Shown here piece by piece: positions 25,283-33,798 of a stretch of 47,100 bases of DNA; position 1 is the first letter of the stretch; each line of letters starts with the position of its first letter. The notes beneath the pieces are model-generated. The model was not told the origin of the DNA. It worked only from the letters and a program-made list of their open reading frames with translations, and searched no databases. The stretch is from an uncultured Verrucomicrobia subdivision 3 bacterium (lineage in GTDB: Bacteria; Verrucomicrobiota; Verrucomicrobiae; Limisphaerales; UBA11358). Location: contig CAIXPZ010000243.1 in NCBI GenBank assembly GCA_903921455.1, positions 1 through 47,100 on the forward strand, read 5' to 3'. The position numbers were made by a program, and so were the translations under genes.

Positions 25283-26254
25283 TTACTTCTGATAAATTTT
25301 TTCCACGACGGCCAGCGCCGCTTTGGCTTCGTTCAGTCCCGGCACTGGCGTCCGCTTTAGTTTGATATCTTCAAAGAATTCCGCCATCTCAATTTTCCAC
25401 GATTCGTCGCCACGCGGAAATTCGTAGATGGTCGTCGCGGGCGGCCCCATCTGCGGCAGCATTTTGTAGTAGGTCAAACGCTCCACGCCATAACTGCCGC
25501 CAAGTCCTTCCCAGTGCAACTTGGCATCACGGCCGTAAATTTCGAGGCTGAAAAGATTTTTCCATTCGCTGCAACTGACATGCAGCCACGCGGTGTTGCC
25601 GGCGGCATTGCGGAGCGAGAGAAAGGCATTGTCGTCCACCGGCATTTTCCAGAAATACGTGATGGCGTGGCCTTCGACCGTGGTAAATTCACCGAGAAAA
25701 ATTCCGGCGAGATCAATCAGGTGGACGCCCTGGTCAATCAACTCGCCGCCACCAGAAAGCTTTGCATCCGCGCGCCATTCCTTTTCGTAGCCGATGCGGC
25801 CGCCCTGGCCGTAACGCCCGCGCACAAACATCATCGGGCCGAGCGCGCCACTGCGGAAAATCTCCAACGCCTTCAAGCACGCTGGATGATAGCGGTGATT
25901 ATAGCCAACGCGGACCCGCGCGCCGGATTTTTTCGCAGCGACTTCCAGCGCTTCAATTTCCGCGACACTGATGCCGGCCGGTTTTTCAACGAGGACGTGC
26001 TTGCCGCTCCTTACCGCAGCCAGCGCAATCGGCGCGAGCGTGGAATTGAGGGTGGCAATGAAAACGACTTCCACTTGCGGATCGGAAACAGCGTCGTTGA
26101 AATCCGAGCAGGCACGGCCAGCCTTGGCCAGCTTCACCAATTCCTCGGCACGCGATAGATTGGTGTCGCAGGCGACGACGAGCTGCGCGCCGTCGGGCAT
26201 TCCGGTGACACGCTTTTTTCCGATGAGACCGCAACCGATAATGGCGTAGTTCAT
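25283..26254 (-). CDS. Gfo/Idh/MocA-type sugar oxidoreductase
   Basis: A 323-residue NAD(P)-dependent dehydrogenase. The Rossmann motif is AIIGCGLIGKKR (residues 4-15); VEKPAGIS holds the conserved Lys of the EKP motif, and the C-terminal beta-sheet domain has RYGQGGRIGYEKEWRAD, GGGELIDQGVHLIDLA with the conserved Asp and His. It probably oxidises or epimerises a nucleotide-activated sugar of this pathway; the substrate is unknown. It lies two bases downstream of the SDR gene and two bases upstream of hddA, in one operon. ATG 26254 fits the Rossmann start. Confidence 0.87.
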   Translation of the reverse strand: MNYAIIGCGLIGKKRVTGMPDGAQLVVACDTNLSRAEELVKLAKAGRACSDFNDAVSDPQVEVVFIATLNSTLAPIALAAVRSGKHVLVEKPAGISVAEIEALEVAAKKSGARVRVGYNHRYHPACLKALEIFRSGALGPMMFVRGRYGQGGRIGYEKEWRADAKLSGGGELIDQGVHLIDLAGIFLGEFTTVEGHAITYFWKMPVDDNAFLSLRNAAGNTAWLHVSCSEWKNLFSLEIYGRDAKLHWEGLGGSYGVERLTYYKMLPQMGPPATTIYEFPRGDESWKIEMAEFFEDIKLKRTPVPGLNEAKAALAVVEKIYQK

Positions 26255-26256
26255 GT

Positions 26257-27114
26257 TTAAAATTGCTTGCCGCGATCTTCGGGCACGATGCGGCGCAGGC
26301 AATAAATGTCTGACTTTGCCAATTCCTCACGGTGCTTCTGCAAATCCCTCCAAGGATCCCACTGCGCGCTGATGAGCTTGCCGGTGATACCGTTGCTCTC
26401 CGCGCTGGCGAGATAGACCGCTAGATTCGCGCCAAGCTCCAGTGGCACCGCGCCTTTTTCCTTCCACGTTTTATTCTTTTCGAAGAACGCCGCGCCAACT
26501 TTTTCCGGACCGGCGGCGATGACTTCATCCACGAGCCGCGTTGCGAGGGCGCCGGGCGCGATGGCATTCACATCCACGTGAAACGCACGTAATTCCTCGG
26601 CCAATGTTTCCATCAGGCGAACCACAGCCGCCTTCGAAGCCGCGTAGGAACTGATGTTGGGCAGCGGATTCGTAGCGCCACCACCGCTCAAAACGACGAT
26701 TTTACCACGGCCAGCTTTTTTGAAGTGCGGAATCACGGCGCGGCTTGGCAACAGGACGCCAAACAGATTGATGTCAATCGCGCGCCGCCATTCGTCGAGC
26801 GAGACAGATTCGGTCGGACCCATCGGCCCGTAAATGCCGGCGTTCAGCACGAGCGCATCGAGCGAACCCAGTTCGCGGAGGGCGAAGGCGACGAGTTCGT
26901 TGACCTGCGCTTCGTTGGAAACGTCGCAGGTCTTGACGGAAACTTTTTGCGCGGGAAATTTTTTGGCGAGTTCGTTGCGCGTGGCCAGTAAATCTGTTTC
27001 GCTGCGGGCGCAAAGGACGACATTAGCGCCTTCGCGCAGAAAATGCTCGGCGATGGTTTTGCCGAGCCCCTGGCTGGCGCCGGTAATGAGCGCGTTGAGA
27101 TTTTTGAGTTTCAT
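26257..27114 (-). CDS. SDR-family oxidoreductase
   Basis: A 285-residue short-chain dehydrogenase/reductase. Cofactor motif TGASQGLGKTIA (residues about 10-21), LVLNAGIYGPMG with the NAG motif, the catalytic Ser region LSGGGA and YAASKAAV with the catalytic Tyr-x-x-x-Lys. The expected Ser two to three residues before the Tyr loop appears within NISSYAASK. The C-terminal part after IAPGALATRLVDEV is longer than in minimal SDRs. It probably reduces a keto-sugar intermediate, but the substrate cannot be inferred. ATG at 27114 is separated from the preceding stop codon by one base. Confidence 0.87.
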   Translation of the reverse strand: MKLKNLNALITGASQGLGKTIAEHFLREGANVVLCARSETDLLATRNELAKKFPAQKVSVKTCDVSNEAQVNELVAFALRELGSLDALVLNAGIYGPMGPTESVSLDEWRRAIDINLFGVLLPSRAVIPHFKKAGRGKIVVLSGGGATNPLPNISSYAASKAAVVRLMETLAEELRAFHVDVNAIAPGALATRLVDEVIAAGPEKVGAAFFEKNKTWKEKGAVPLELGANLAVYLASAESNGITGKLISAQWDPWRDLQKHREELAKSDIYCLRRIVPEDRGKQF

Positions 27115-27115
27115 G

Positions 27116-28384
27116 TCAGGCACGACCGACGGAAAGATGCTCCACGCCAGCAATGGCTTTCAATTCCTTTTCGAGAAAACGGTTGGCATCCACGAACACC
27201 GGCTGGCGCATCTGGGATACGATATTTGCCCAGTCGGCCTGCCGGAACTGCGGCCATTCGGTGCAGACGGCGACGGCTTCCGCACCCGCCACTGCGCCGG
27301 AAATATCGTTGGCCAGCAATACCGATTCCAATTCTGCCGGCAGCGTTTTCACCGCCGGATCGAAGGCGCAAACTTGCGCGCCGGCGGCGAGCAGCTGCTG
27401 ACAAAGCTCTACTGCGGCGCTACGACGAAGCGTATCGGTGTTGGTTGTGTAAGTGAGTCCAAGGATTGAAATCCTTTTGCCGCGCAAATCACCGAGGCGT
27501 GCTTGCAGGCGGCGGAATGCCCAGCCGCGATGCTGGTCGTTGCTCTGCTTGATGGCCGGGATGACGGAAATCGTTTCGCCGTTCGCCTCGGCGAGTTTGG
27601 AAAGCGTGACAACGTCGCGCGCGAGTGTTCCGCCGGCAAATGGGCCGCCCGGTCCGAGATAGGCCTTTGGCCCGATGCGCGCTTCGCTCTTGAGTCCGAC
27701 CGAAACTTCCTTCGCGTCCGCGCCCGTGTGCTCGCAAAGCCGCGCAACCTCGTTGATGAACGTGATGGAGAGCGCGAGAAACGAATTGAGCGCGTGTTTG
27801 ACCATCTCCGCCGATTCGGTGCGCATGAAGATGGCTTGCGCGGCGAACGGTTTGAAGAGTTGTTCCAACAGGGCTTTCTTCGCATCGGTGCGGATACCGA
27901 CAATGGCGCGCTCGGCTTTTTCAAAAGCGTCAATCGCCTTGCCAAGCCGGAGATTTTCCGGCGAGCAGGCGAAGTGAAATTGCGGGAATTCTTTTTCCAG
28001 TTTCGCGCAAGTGCCGACGGGAAGCTGTGCGGAAATCAAAACCAGCGCGCCTTTTGGCAGATGCGGCAAGGCGCAGCGTAAATTTCCGAGAACAAATTCA
28101 ACATCGGATTCGTCGTCGTCATTGACCGGCGTGTCGTAAGTCAGCCAGAGCACATCCGCGTTTTGGCAGGCCATTTTCGGATCAGCCGTAAACGAAAGTT
28201 TTTTCGCCGCCAACCCGCTGGCAATGAGTTCATTCAAGCCAGGTTCCAGCAACGGGGCCTGACCTTGATTCAATTTGGCAATGTTCGCCGCATCGAAATC
28301 CAGGCCGACGACTTGAAAATGCCGGGCACAGCATGCCGCCGTGACGCTACCGAGATGCCAGAGACCGAGGACGGTGACGTTCAT
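27116..28384 (-). CDS. UDP-glucose/GDP-mannose dehydrogenase-like protein lacking the catalytic Cys
   Basis: A 422-residue protein with the three-domain layout of nucleotide-sugar 6-dehydrogenases. Seen: the NAD motif VLGLWHLGS (residues 5-13), LLEPGLNELI, DTPVNDDDESD, SAQLPVGT, SPENLRLGKAI, and KHALNSFLALSITFINE with the catalytic Lys and Asn. Where active enzymes have GGSCFPKD, this protein has GGTLARD (251-257), with Thr253 at the Cys position. Without that Cys the usual double oxidation to a uronic acid should not work in the normal way. It may do a single oxidation, or another reaction. The ATG overlaps the previous stop codon by four bases (ATGA at 28384-28381). Confidence 0.85.
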   Translation of the reverse strand: MNVTVLGLWHLGSVTAACCARHFQVVGLDFDAANIAKLNQGQAPLLEPGLNELIASGLAAKKLSFTADPKMACQNADVLWLTYDTPVNDDDESDVEFVLGNLRCALPHLPKGALVLISAQLPVGTCAKLEKEFPQFHFACSPENLRLGKAIDAFEKAERAIVGIRTDAKKALLEQLFKPFAAQAIFMRTESAEMVKHALNSFLALSITFINEVARLCEHTGADAKEVSVGLKSEARIGPKAYLGPGGPFAGGTLARDVVTLSKLAEANGETISVIPAIKQSNDQHRGWAFRRLQARLGDLRGKRISILGLTYTTNTDTLRRSAAVELCQQLLAAGAQVCAFDPAVKTLPAELESVLLANDISGAVAGAEAVAVCTEWPQFRQADWANIVSQMRQPVFVDANRFLEKELKAIAGVEHLSVGRA

Positions 28385-29355
28385 TGGCGCGTTTCGTAAA
28401 CCCACTGGTTTTGCTGCAGCCATTCGAGTGTGCGCTTGATGCCTTGCTCAATCGTCAGCGAGGTTTTCCAGCCGGTGGCGCGGATTTTTGTGGTGTCGAG
28501 GAAGATAAACGGATTGTCGCCAACCCAGCCGCGGCTGCCGCCGGTGTATTCGAGCTCCGGTTGCAAACCGAGCGCACCGCAGATGTAGCCGATGGAGTCG
28601 TTGACCTGGACATATTCGGCGGTGCCCAAGTTGTAGATCTCGACGCCGTGGCGGGCGTTTTTCGCGATGCCGAGATTCATGACGTGCAGCATGGCGCTCA
28701 CGCAGTCCTGCACATACAAATAGCTTTTCCGCTGAGAGCCATCGCCGAGAACTTTCAGGCGGTCGGGATGCGCGCGCAATTGCTGGTAAAAATCTAAAAC
28801 GTGGCCATGGGTATAACGCTCGCCAAGGATGGAGACAAACCGGAATATGTAGCCCTCAAATTTGAACCCTTCGCAGTAGGATGAAATCATGCCTTCACCG
28901 GAAACCTTGGACGCCGCATAAAGCGAGGTTTGAATCGGAAACGCCGTGTCTTCAGGCGTGGGAATGGCCGCCGCCTCCCCATAAACGCTGCCGGTGGAAC
29001 TAAAGGCGATGCGTTTGATGCCATTGGCACGCATCGCTTCCAGGACATGATAGGTGGCAACGACATTCTGCTGCAGGTCTTTGCCCGTGTGTTGGAGACC
29101 AAAGCGCACGTCGGCATTGGCCGCGAGATGAAACACCGTGTCGCAACCGGCCATCGCCTTCGTCAGTGCGGGCAGGTCCAGATTGTCGCCTTTGACGAGC
29201 TTGAAGTTTTCATTGTTCAGCGCCCCGGCTAGAAATTTTTCTTTGCCGGTAGAAAAATTATCCCACCCCACCACGCTTTTATCTTCAGCCAGCAAGCGGT
29301 CGACAAGGTTGCTGCCGATAAAGCCAGCCGCGCCGGTGATGAAGATTCGTTGCAT
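28381..29355 (-). CDS. NAD-dependent nucleotide-sugar epimerase/dehydratase
   Basis: A 324-residue extended SDR of the GalE type. ITGAAGFIGSNLVDRLL (NAD binding), VFHLAANADVR, SSTGSVYGE (catalytic Ser/Thr) and LYAASKVSGEG with Tyr-x-x-x-Lys are complete. It probably epimerises a UDP- or GDP-sugar of the surface glycan. It is paralogous to the protein at 33799, with shared stretches such as VLEAMR and YVYVxD-like motifs. It is the first gene of the eight-gene minus-strand operon. ATG 29355 sits directly before the Rossmann fold; longer starts in the open frame would add unrelated sequence. Confidence 0.9.
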   Translation of the reverse strand: MQRIFITGAAGFIGSNLVDRLLAEDKSVVGWDNFSTGKEKFLAGALNNENFKLVKGDNLDLPALTKAMAGCDTVFHLAANADVRFGLQHTGKDLQQNVVATYHVLEAMRANGIKRIAFSSTGSVYGEAAAIPTPEDTAFPIQTSLYAASKVSGEGMISSYCEGFKFEGYIFRFVSILGERYTHGHVLDFYQQLRAHPDRLKVLGDGSQRKSYLYVQDCVSAMLHVMNLGIAKNARHGVEIYNLGTAEYVQVNDSIGYICGALGLQPELEYTGGSRGWVGDNPFIFLDTTKIRATGWKTSLTIEQGIKRTLEWLQQNQWVYETRQ

Positions 29356-29452
29356 AACAGGCGGGAAATCTAATCCGGCGGCGCGACTTCTGCCAGCGTT
29401 TTTGATTCGTATTTGCGGTCGGCCGTTAATTCTGCTAACAATTTTGCGGCAC

Positions 29453-29536
29453 ATGGCAAACTTTTTTATCAAAGCCCTGCAAAATCAGGTCGCCCAATCC
29501 CGGCAAGCCGGCATCAATCGTTGCGATGTCGCCTAA
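29453..29536 (+). pseudogene. 5' fragment of a methyltransferase gene
   Basis: A 27-codon frame, starting MANFFIKALQNQVAQSRQAG, is nearly identical to the N-terminus of the methyltransferase at 30796. The DNA similarity (roughly four of five bases by eye) ends abruptly near 29526, after which the frame stops at 29536. The 3' end of the LamG gene (opposite strand) begins six bases later. It is best read as a remnant of a duplicated or interrupted methyltransferase gene. Confidence 0.85.
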
Positions 29537-29542
29537 TCAAAA

Positions 29543-30607
29543 TTAATTCGACCATTCGGGGCCGTTTATCAAAATCCCGTCGTGGTTGTTCTGGGAAAAA
29601 TCTCTAACCACACTGCCTTGGCCCTCGTCGAAATGATAACCAGCGATTAAGCCGTCCGTCACAGTTCCGTTTTTACTCTCGCCAGCGTTCCATTCCTCGG
29701 CCACTTCAGCAGAACTCAAGGTACGACTGTAGAAACGAACTTCAGAAAGTCGGCCCTCGAAGTGACAGGTGTCCCCATCGCAATCCATGCCGATGCGGAT
29801 GGGATTTGTGTCGTCGTGATTGCACCGGTCTTCGCCGGAGCCAACATATTTGCCGTCAAGATACAATGTCATCAGACTATCCGTGCGCACTACGGTAACG
29901 TGATGCCATTGGCCGTCGCGAATGCTGACCGGCCGGGAGTTGGCCGAGCAGCAACCGGCACTGTAAAAATGTAATTTTCCATTTTCTTGATTCAGCATCC
30001 AACCGTTAAATGAACTGGTCCGTTTGGAAATGAAGGTGAGTAACGGGCGATCGGATTCTGTCTTGAACCAAAAGGAAATCGCAAATGGTCTTTCGCCAAA
30101 CTGCAACTGGAAATCATTGGGAATCTCCACACGGCTGCCCCAATTGAACTTCAAGGCGTGTCGCGTCCCGCCAGCAGAGGAAAAACGAATCATCCTGATC
30201 AAATCCGTCCCCACTTTGACCTCGCCGAACGAGGTCTTTAGCCCGATCGAATTAAGTTCGAGGTTTACCGTGAGCTTATCCCCGTTTTTGAAATTTACCC
30301 GGCTACTCTTTTCTTTGGTCATCTCCATCGAGCCGATCAAACCCAAATCCATTTGCTGTAAGCCGGCCAGTTCCGTGCGCAACGGCCAACGGGTTTGCAA
30401 CGGCTCGCCTTCCACCCGGCTGCCATCCTTTAATTCCAGCACCAGTCGAACCGTGCTATTGGTTGATGCCATCCCAGCTTTCTCACTTCCAAACGAATGA
30501 TTGACCATGCCTAGCAACACACAAATGAGTGTCGTCAACGCCCATATTTTTGCCGTGCTTATCGAATTATCAACCCTTGTAAAAATCCCCAAACGATGTG
30601 GCTTCAT
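29543..30607 (-). CDS. Exported LamG/concanavalin-like domain protein
   Basis: A 354-residue protein. A basic N-terminus and the hydrophobic stretch IWALTTLICVLLGMV (about residues 21-35) form a signal peptide or anchor. Residues 50-135 (LVLELKDGSRVEGEPL, LTVNLELNSIGLKTSFG) are a small beta domain that often precedes LamG domains in verrucomicrobial proteins. Residues 140-350 are a LamG/concanavalin-like sandwich: AISFWFKTES, GQWHHVTVVRTDSLMTLYLD, GRLSEVRFYSRTLSSAEV and GYHFDEGQG. It probably binds glycans. ATG at 30607 is preferred for the signal; starts up to 30643 are possible. AT-richer than its neighbours and inserted between a methyltransferase fragment and its full-length relative, it looks like a late arrival. 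Confidence 0.82.
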   Translation of the reverse strand: MKPHRLGIFTRVDNSISTAKIWALTTLICVLLGMVNHSFGSEKAGMASTNSTVRLVLELKDGSRVEGEPLQTRWPLRTELAGLQQMDLGLIGSMEMTKEKSSRVNFKNGDKLTVNLELNSIGLKTSFGEVKVGTDLIRMIRFSSAGGTRHALKFNWGSRVEIPNDFQLQFGERPFAISFWFKTESDRPLLTFISKRTSSFNGWMLNQENGKLHFYSAGCCSANSRPVSIRDGQWHHVTVVRTDSLMTLYLDGKYVGSGEDRCNHDDTNPIRIGMDCDGDTCHFEGRLSEVRFYSRTLSSAEVAEEWNAGESKNGTVTDGLIAGYHFDEGQGSVVRDFSQNNHDGILINGPEWSN

Positions 30608-30795
30608 AAGGCTGACGATACTTTGACCATTCATGCCTAACAAGTTTTAATCATGCAAGTTCCATTTGGCTCCTGGCGAATCGCTATGCACGAAATCATA
30701 CTGACGCGGGAGCAACGGATTCTTTCACTTGAACCGCAACTAGTTTTGATTCTAGTTTGCCGTGTGTGACATTTTTCCTTAAGATGACTCACCGT

Positions 30796-31563
30796 ATGGC
30801 AAATTTTCTTGTTAAAGCCCTGCAAAATCAGGTCGCCAAATCCCGGCAGGCGGGCATTGAACGCTGCGACGACTGGGCTGGCCAACTCGCGGCATCGCTG
30901 AATCCGGAAAGCATTCTGGACGTGGGCTGCGGCGACGGCAGCCGGTTGTTCAATTATTTCAAGACGCCGCCGCGCGAATTTTATGGCGTGGAGAGCGCAC
31001 CGGATTCTAAGGCCGCCGCTGAAAAGCGCGGGTTGAAAGTGGCCAGTTTCGACCTCAACGGCCGTTGGCCTTATGCAGACAACCAGTTTGACGTCGTCTT
31101 CAGCAACCAAGTCATCGAGCATTTGCACAACTGCCGCCTGTTCGCGAGTGAGGCGCTCCGCGTGCTCAAACCCGGCGGCACGGTCATCGTCGCCACGGAA
31201 AATTTGTGCAGCCTGCTGAACTGGTTCGCGCTGACGCTTGGTTACACGCCATTTTCGCTGATGCAGACCTGCGGGCGCTACCTCGGAAACCCGCTCGGCC
31301 TGCATTATATGGAACCGCACGAAGAATCCGTGCCGATGGATCATCCCGCGTTTTCCGGCATCGGCGGCCATGTGCGGGTGCTCACGGTGCGGCAGGCGCG
31401 CGAACTGTTTGAACTCGTCGGCTTTGAGCAAATCAAGGCCGCCTCGATCAGCATCCTGCCGTTGCCGGACGGCTTGAGCCGCGCGTTGGAAGGCGTCGTG
31501 AAAAACCGCGGACACTATCTGACGTTGCGGGCACAAAAACCGCTAAAGAAATCCTCCGCCTGA
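30796..31563 (+). CDS. SAM-dependent class I methyltransferase
   Basis: A 255-residue methyltransferase. After a helical N-terminus (MANFLVKALQNQVAKSRQAG), SAM motif I is SILDVGCGDGSRLF (residues about 37-50), with the acidic motif II at YGVESAP and motif III around FDVVFSNQVIEHL; LKPGGTVIVATEN follows. It is of the Methyltransf_11 type, which often modifies sugars or lipids in glycan loci. The start is fixed by the conserved N-terminus also found in the fragment at 29453; an in-frame ATG at 30784 would add four residues. The next gene starts six bases after its stop codon. Confidence 0.88.
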   Translation: MANFLVKALQNQVAKSRQAGIERCDDWAGQLAASLNPESILDVGCGDGSRLFNYFKTPPREFYGVESAPDSKAAAEKRGLKVASFDLNGRWPYADNQFDVVFSNQVIEHLHNCRLFASEALRVLKPGGTVIVATENLCSLLNWFALTLGYTPFSLMQTCGRYLGNPLGLHYMEPHEESVPMDHPAFSGIGGHVRVLTVRQARELFELVGFEQIKAASISILPLPDGLSRALEGVVKNRGHYLTLRAQKPLKKSSA

Positions 31564-31569
31564 AGCCTC

Positions 31570-32595
31570 ATGGCCAATTCTGAAAATCTGCCGCGCGTCA
31601 GCATCATCATACCGACGCTGAACGCAGAAGCCATTCTGGAAAACTGCCTCGCGTCCATCGCCCGCCAGACTTATCCGCGCGAAAAGCTGGAGATTATCCT
31701 GGCAGACGCCCATTCCAAGGACGCCACGCGCGCCATCGCCAAAAAATACGGCGCCATCGTCCTCGACGATAATGGCAAAAACATGGAAGAGGGCAAGCGC
31801 CTGGCACTTCGCCACGCCACGGGTGAATTTATCATTTTCGTGGACGCGGACAATGAAGTCACCCACGCCGACTATTTTGAACTCGCCATCAAGGCGCTCG
31901 CCGCGAATCCACAAGCACTCGGCGTGGAAAGCTATTACCTGCCGTCGTCCAAAATGAGCTCGTTCTGCGCCTACCTCTCGCATCGGCTGCACATCAGCGA
32001 TCCAATTTGCTGGCTGATGAGTTCCAATCCGCGGCTCGTCGCGCGTGACGGCGAGGTGGAACGCTGGATTTTGCCGCCAAAGACTTTCTCGTATCCACTC
32101 GGCGCGAACGGCTTTGTTTATCGCCGTGCCGATTTGCAATCCGTCGCGGCCAATGAAAAATTTCAAGATACCCATGTCGCGCTGTTTCTAATGAAAAACG
32201 GCCAGCGCGAATGGCTGCGGATCAGCGGGCGCGGCGTCCATCATTATTACGTCCAGACGCTGTGGGGCTTCGTCCAAAAACGCCGGCGCGCCACAGTGCA
32301 TTTTTTGCGCGTGCAAGAAGAGATGCCCGTGAACTGGATGAAGGAAAAGCCGCCCGTGCCCCTCTGGCTGGCGGCCGTGTATTGCGTTTCGCTGGTCGGC
32401 CCGCTCTGGCACACCCTGCGCGGAATCATCCGCGACCGCGATGCGCGCTGGCTCTGGCATTTGCCGGCCAGCCCGGCGAGCGTGCTGGGCAATGCGTGGG
32501 GCGTGCTGACTTATAAACGGCGGTGCCATGACAAGGGCACCGGCGGCCAGAGCCTCATCGCCGAACTACAGGTCAAGCAGACGCTGAAAAACTGA
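31570..32595 (+). CDS. Glycosyltransferase family 2, membrane-associated
   Basis: A 341-residue GT-A glycosyltransferase. VSIIIPTLNAEAILENCLAS opens the fold, LADAHSKDAT follows and FIIFVDADNEV carries the metal-binding DxD motif (near residue 96). The segment WLAAVYCVSLVGPLW (about 265-280) is hydrophobic and may bind the membrane. It probably adds one sugar to a lipid-linked glycan. Second gene of a three-gene plus-strand operon (methyltransferase, GT2, GT4), two bases before the next start. Confidence 0.88.
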   Translation: MANSENLPRVSIIIPTLNAEAILENCLASIARQTYPREKLEIILADAHSKDATRAIAKKYGAIVLDDNGKNMEEGKRLALRHATGEFIIFVDADNEVTHADYFELAIKALAANPQALGVESYYLPSSKMSSFCAYLSHRLHISDPICWLMSSNPRLVARDGEVERWILPPKTFSYPLGANGFVYRRADLQSVAANEKFQDTHVALFLMKNGQREWLRISGRGVHHYYVQTLWGFVQKRRRATVHFLRVQEEMPVNWMKEKPPVPLWLAAVYCVSLVGPLWHTLRGIIRDRDARWLWHLPASPASVLGNAWGVLTYKRRCHDKGTGGQSLIAELQVKQTLKN

Positions 32596-32597
32596 CG

Positions 32598-33788
32598 TTG
32601 GATTTTGTGCGCCCGAAAATTCATTTCATCACCAACGGGGTTTTCACAACAACCATCGCCGGCGGTGACATTCACTTTCTTAAACTGGCCGAGGCGGCGG
32701 CGCGCGCCGGGCATGAACTGAATTTCTTCGGCGGCCACGCGGTCAAGGAGGTGCTTCACACGCATAAAATTCCCGGCACCGTCACGCTCACCGATGAGTC
32801 AATGATGGCAAAAGTCAATCAAGGAGGCTTGGATGGCCAGTTCGCCATGTTTCGGGATTTTTACCGGCGTTACCAACGCACGCTGGGATTACTGGACCGG
32901 ATCGCGCCGGAGGACGTGGTTTATGCGGTGAGCGATTACTGGTTTGACGTGCTGCCGGCGGTGAAATGCGCCGCGCGCCGCAAGGCGATGGTCTTGCACA
33001 TGGAGGCCCCACGATTGGGTGAGATACTCACGCGCGGGCGACCGGACGTTGATGCGCTACGGTTTGCGTCACTGCATTATTGGGCGAGCCAAGCATGGTC
33101 TTTGCAGCGATTCGCCAAAAGTAACAACAAGCTGGTTTTTCACCTGCACCCACTCATGCGAGATCGCCTGCATAAACTTGGCATCCGTGAGAAGGAAATG
33201 GCTTTGCTTTCTTACGGACTTGATCTGCCCGCGAATGAAGCGGTGCCAGCCCAACCACGAATTTATGACGCGGTTTGGATTGGCCGGGTGCATCGGCAAA
33301 AGGGGATTGATGATTTACTAGCCACCCTCGTGTTCCTCGCCAAGCAGCTGGAGCATTTTCGCGCCCTGTTTATCGGCAACTTGCGGGACGCTTTGTTGCC
33401 TAGGATAAGAGAACTGGGCCTGGAACAGAATGTGACATTTAGCGGTTTTGTCAGCGAAGGGGAGAAAATCCGCCTGTTTAAAAGCAGCCGCGTGTTTCTC
33501 ATGCCGAGCAAGCACGAAGGCAGTCCGCGCGTCATCGGCGAAAGCATCATCGCCGGCACGCCGGTCGTGGCCTATGATATTCCCAATTACCGTCCGCTCT
33601 TCGGAGATTTTATCCGTTATGTGCCACCCTTTGATCTTACAGCCTTTCAGCAAACGGCCGAACGCGAAATTCAGCAGATGCGCGCCGGAGAAAATTATCT
33701 CGAAAAAATGCCGCTAGCCGATTTCAAACTGGCGAATTCCTGGGAAGCAACTGAGAAAAAGTTTCTGGCCGCCATTTTATCGTCCTGA
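32598..33788 (+). CDS. Glycosyltransferase family 4/1 (GT-B fold)
   Basis: A 396-residue GT-B glycosyltransferase. The N-terminal domain has FITNGVFTTTIAGGDIHFLK, with the Gly-rich loop for the acceptor side. The C-terminal donor domain shows AVWIGRVHRQKGIDDLL, LFIGNLRD, FSGFVSEGEKIRLFKSSRVF and the EX7E-like stretch KHEGSPRVIGESIIAGTPVV. It starts at TTG 32598 or GTG 32607; both lie directly after the GT2 stop codon and no ATG fits. The region 33000-33350 is less GC-rich than the rest of the gene. Confidence 0.87.
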   Translation: MDFVRPKIHFITNGVFTTTIAGGDIHFLKLAEAAARAGHELNFFGGHAVKEVLHTHKIPGTVTLTDESMMAKVNQGGLDGQFAMFRDFYRRYQRTLGLLDRIAPEDVVYAVSDYWFDVLPAVKCAARRKAMVLHMEAPRLGEILTRGRPDVDALRFASLHYWASQAWSLQRFAKSNNKLVFHLHPLMRDRLHKLGIREKEMALLSYGLDLPANEAVPAQPRIYDAVWIGRVHRQKGIDDLLATLVFLAKQLEHFRALFIGNLRDALLPRIRELGLEQNVTFSGFVSEGEKIRLFKSSRVFLMPSKHEGSPRVIGESIIAGTPVVAYDIPNYRPLFGDFIRYVPPFDLTAFQQTAEREIQQMRAGENYLEKMPLADFKLANSWEATEKKFLAAILSS

Positions 33789-33798
33789 CTACGCCCCG

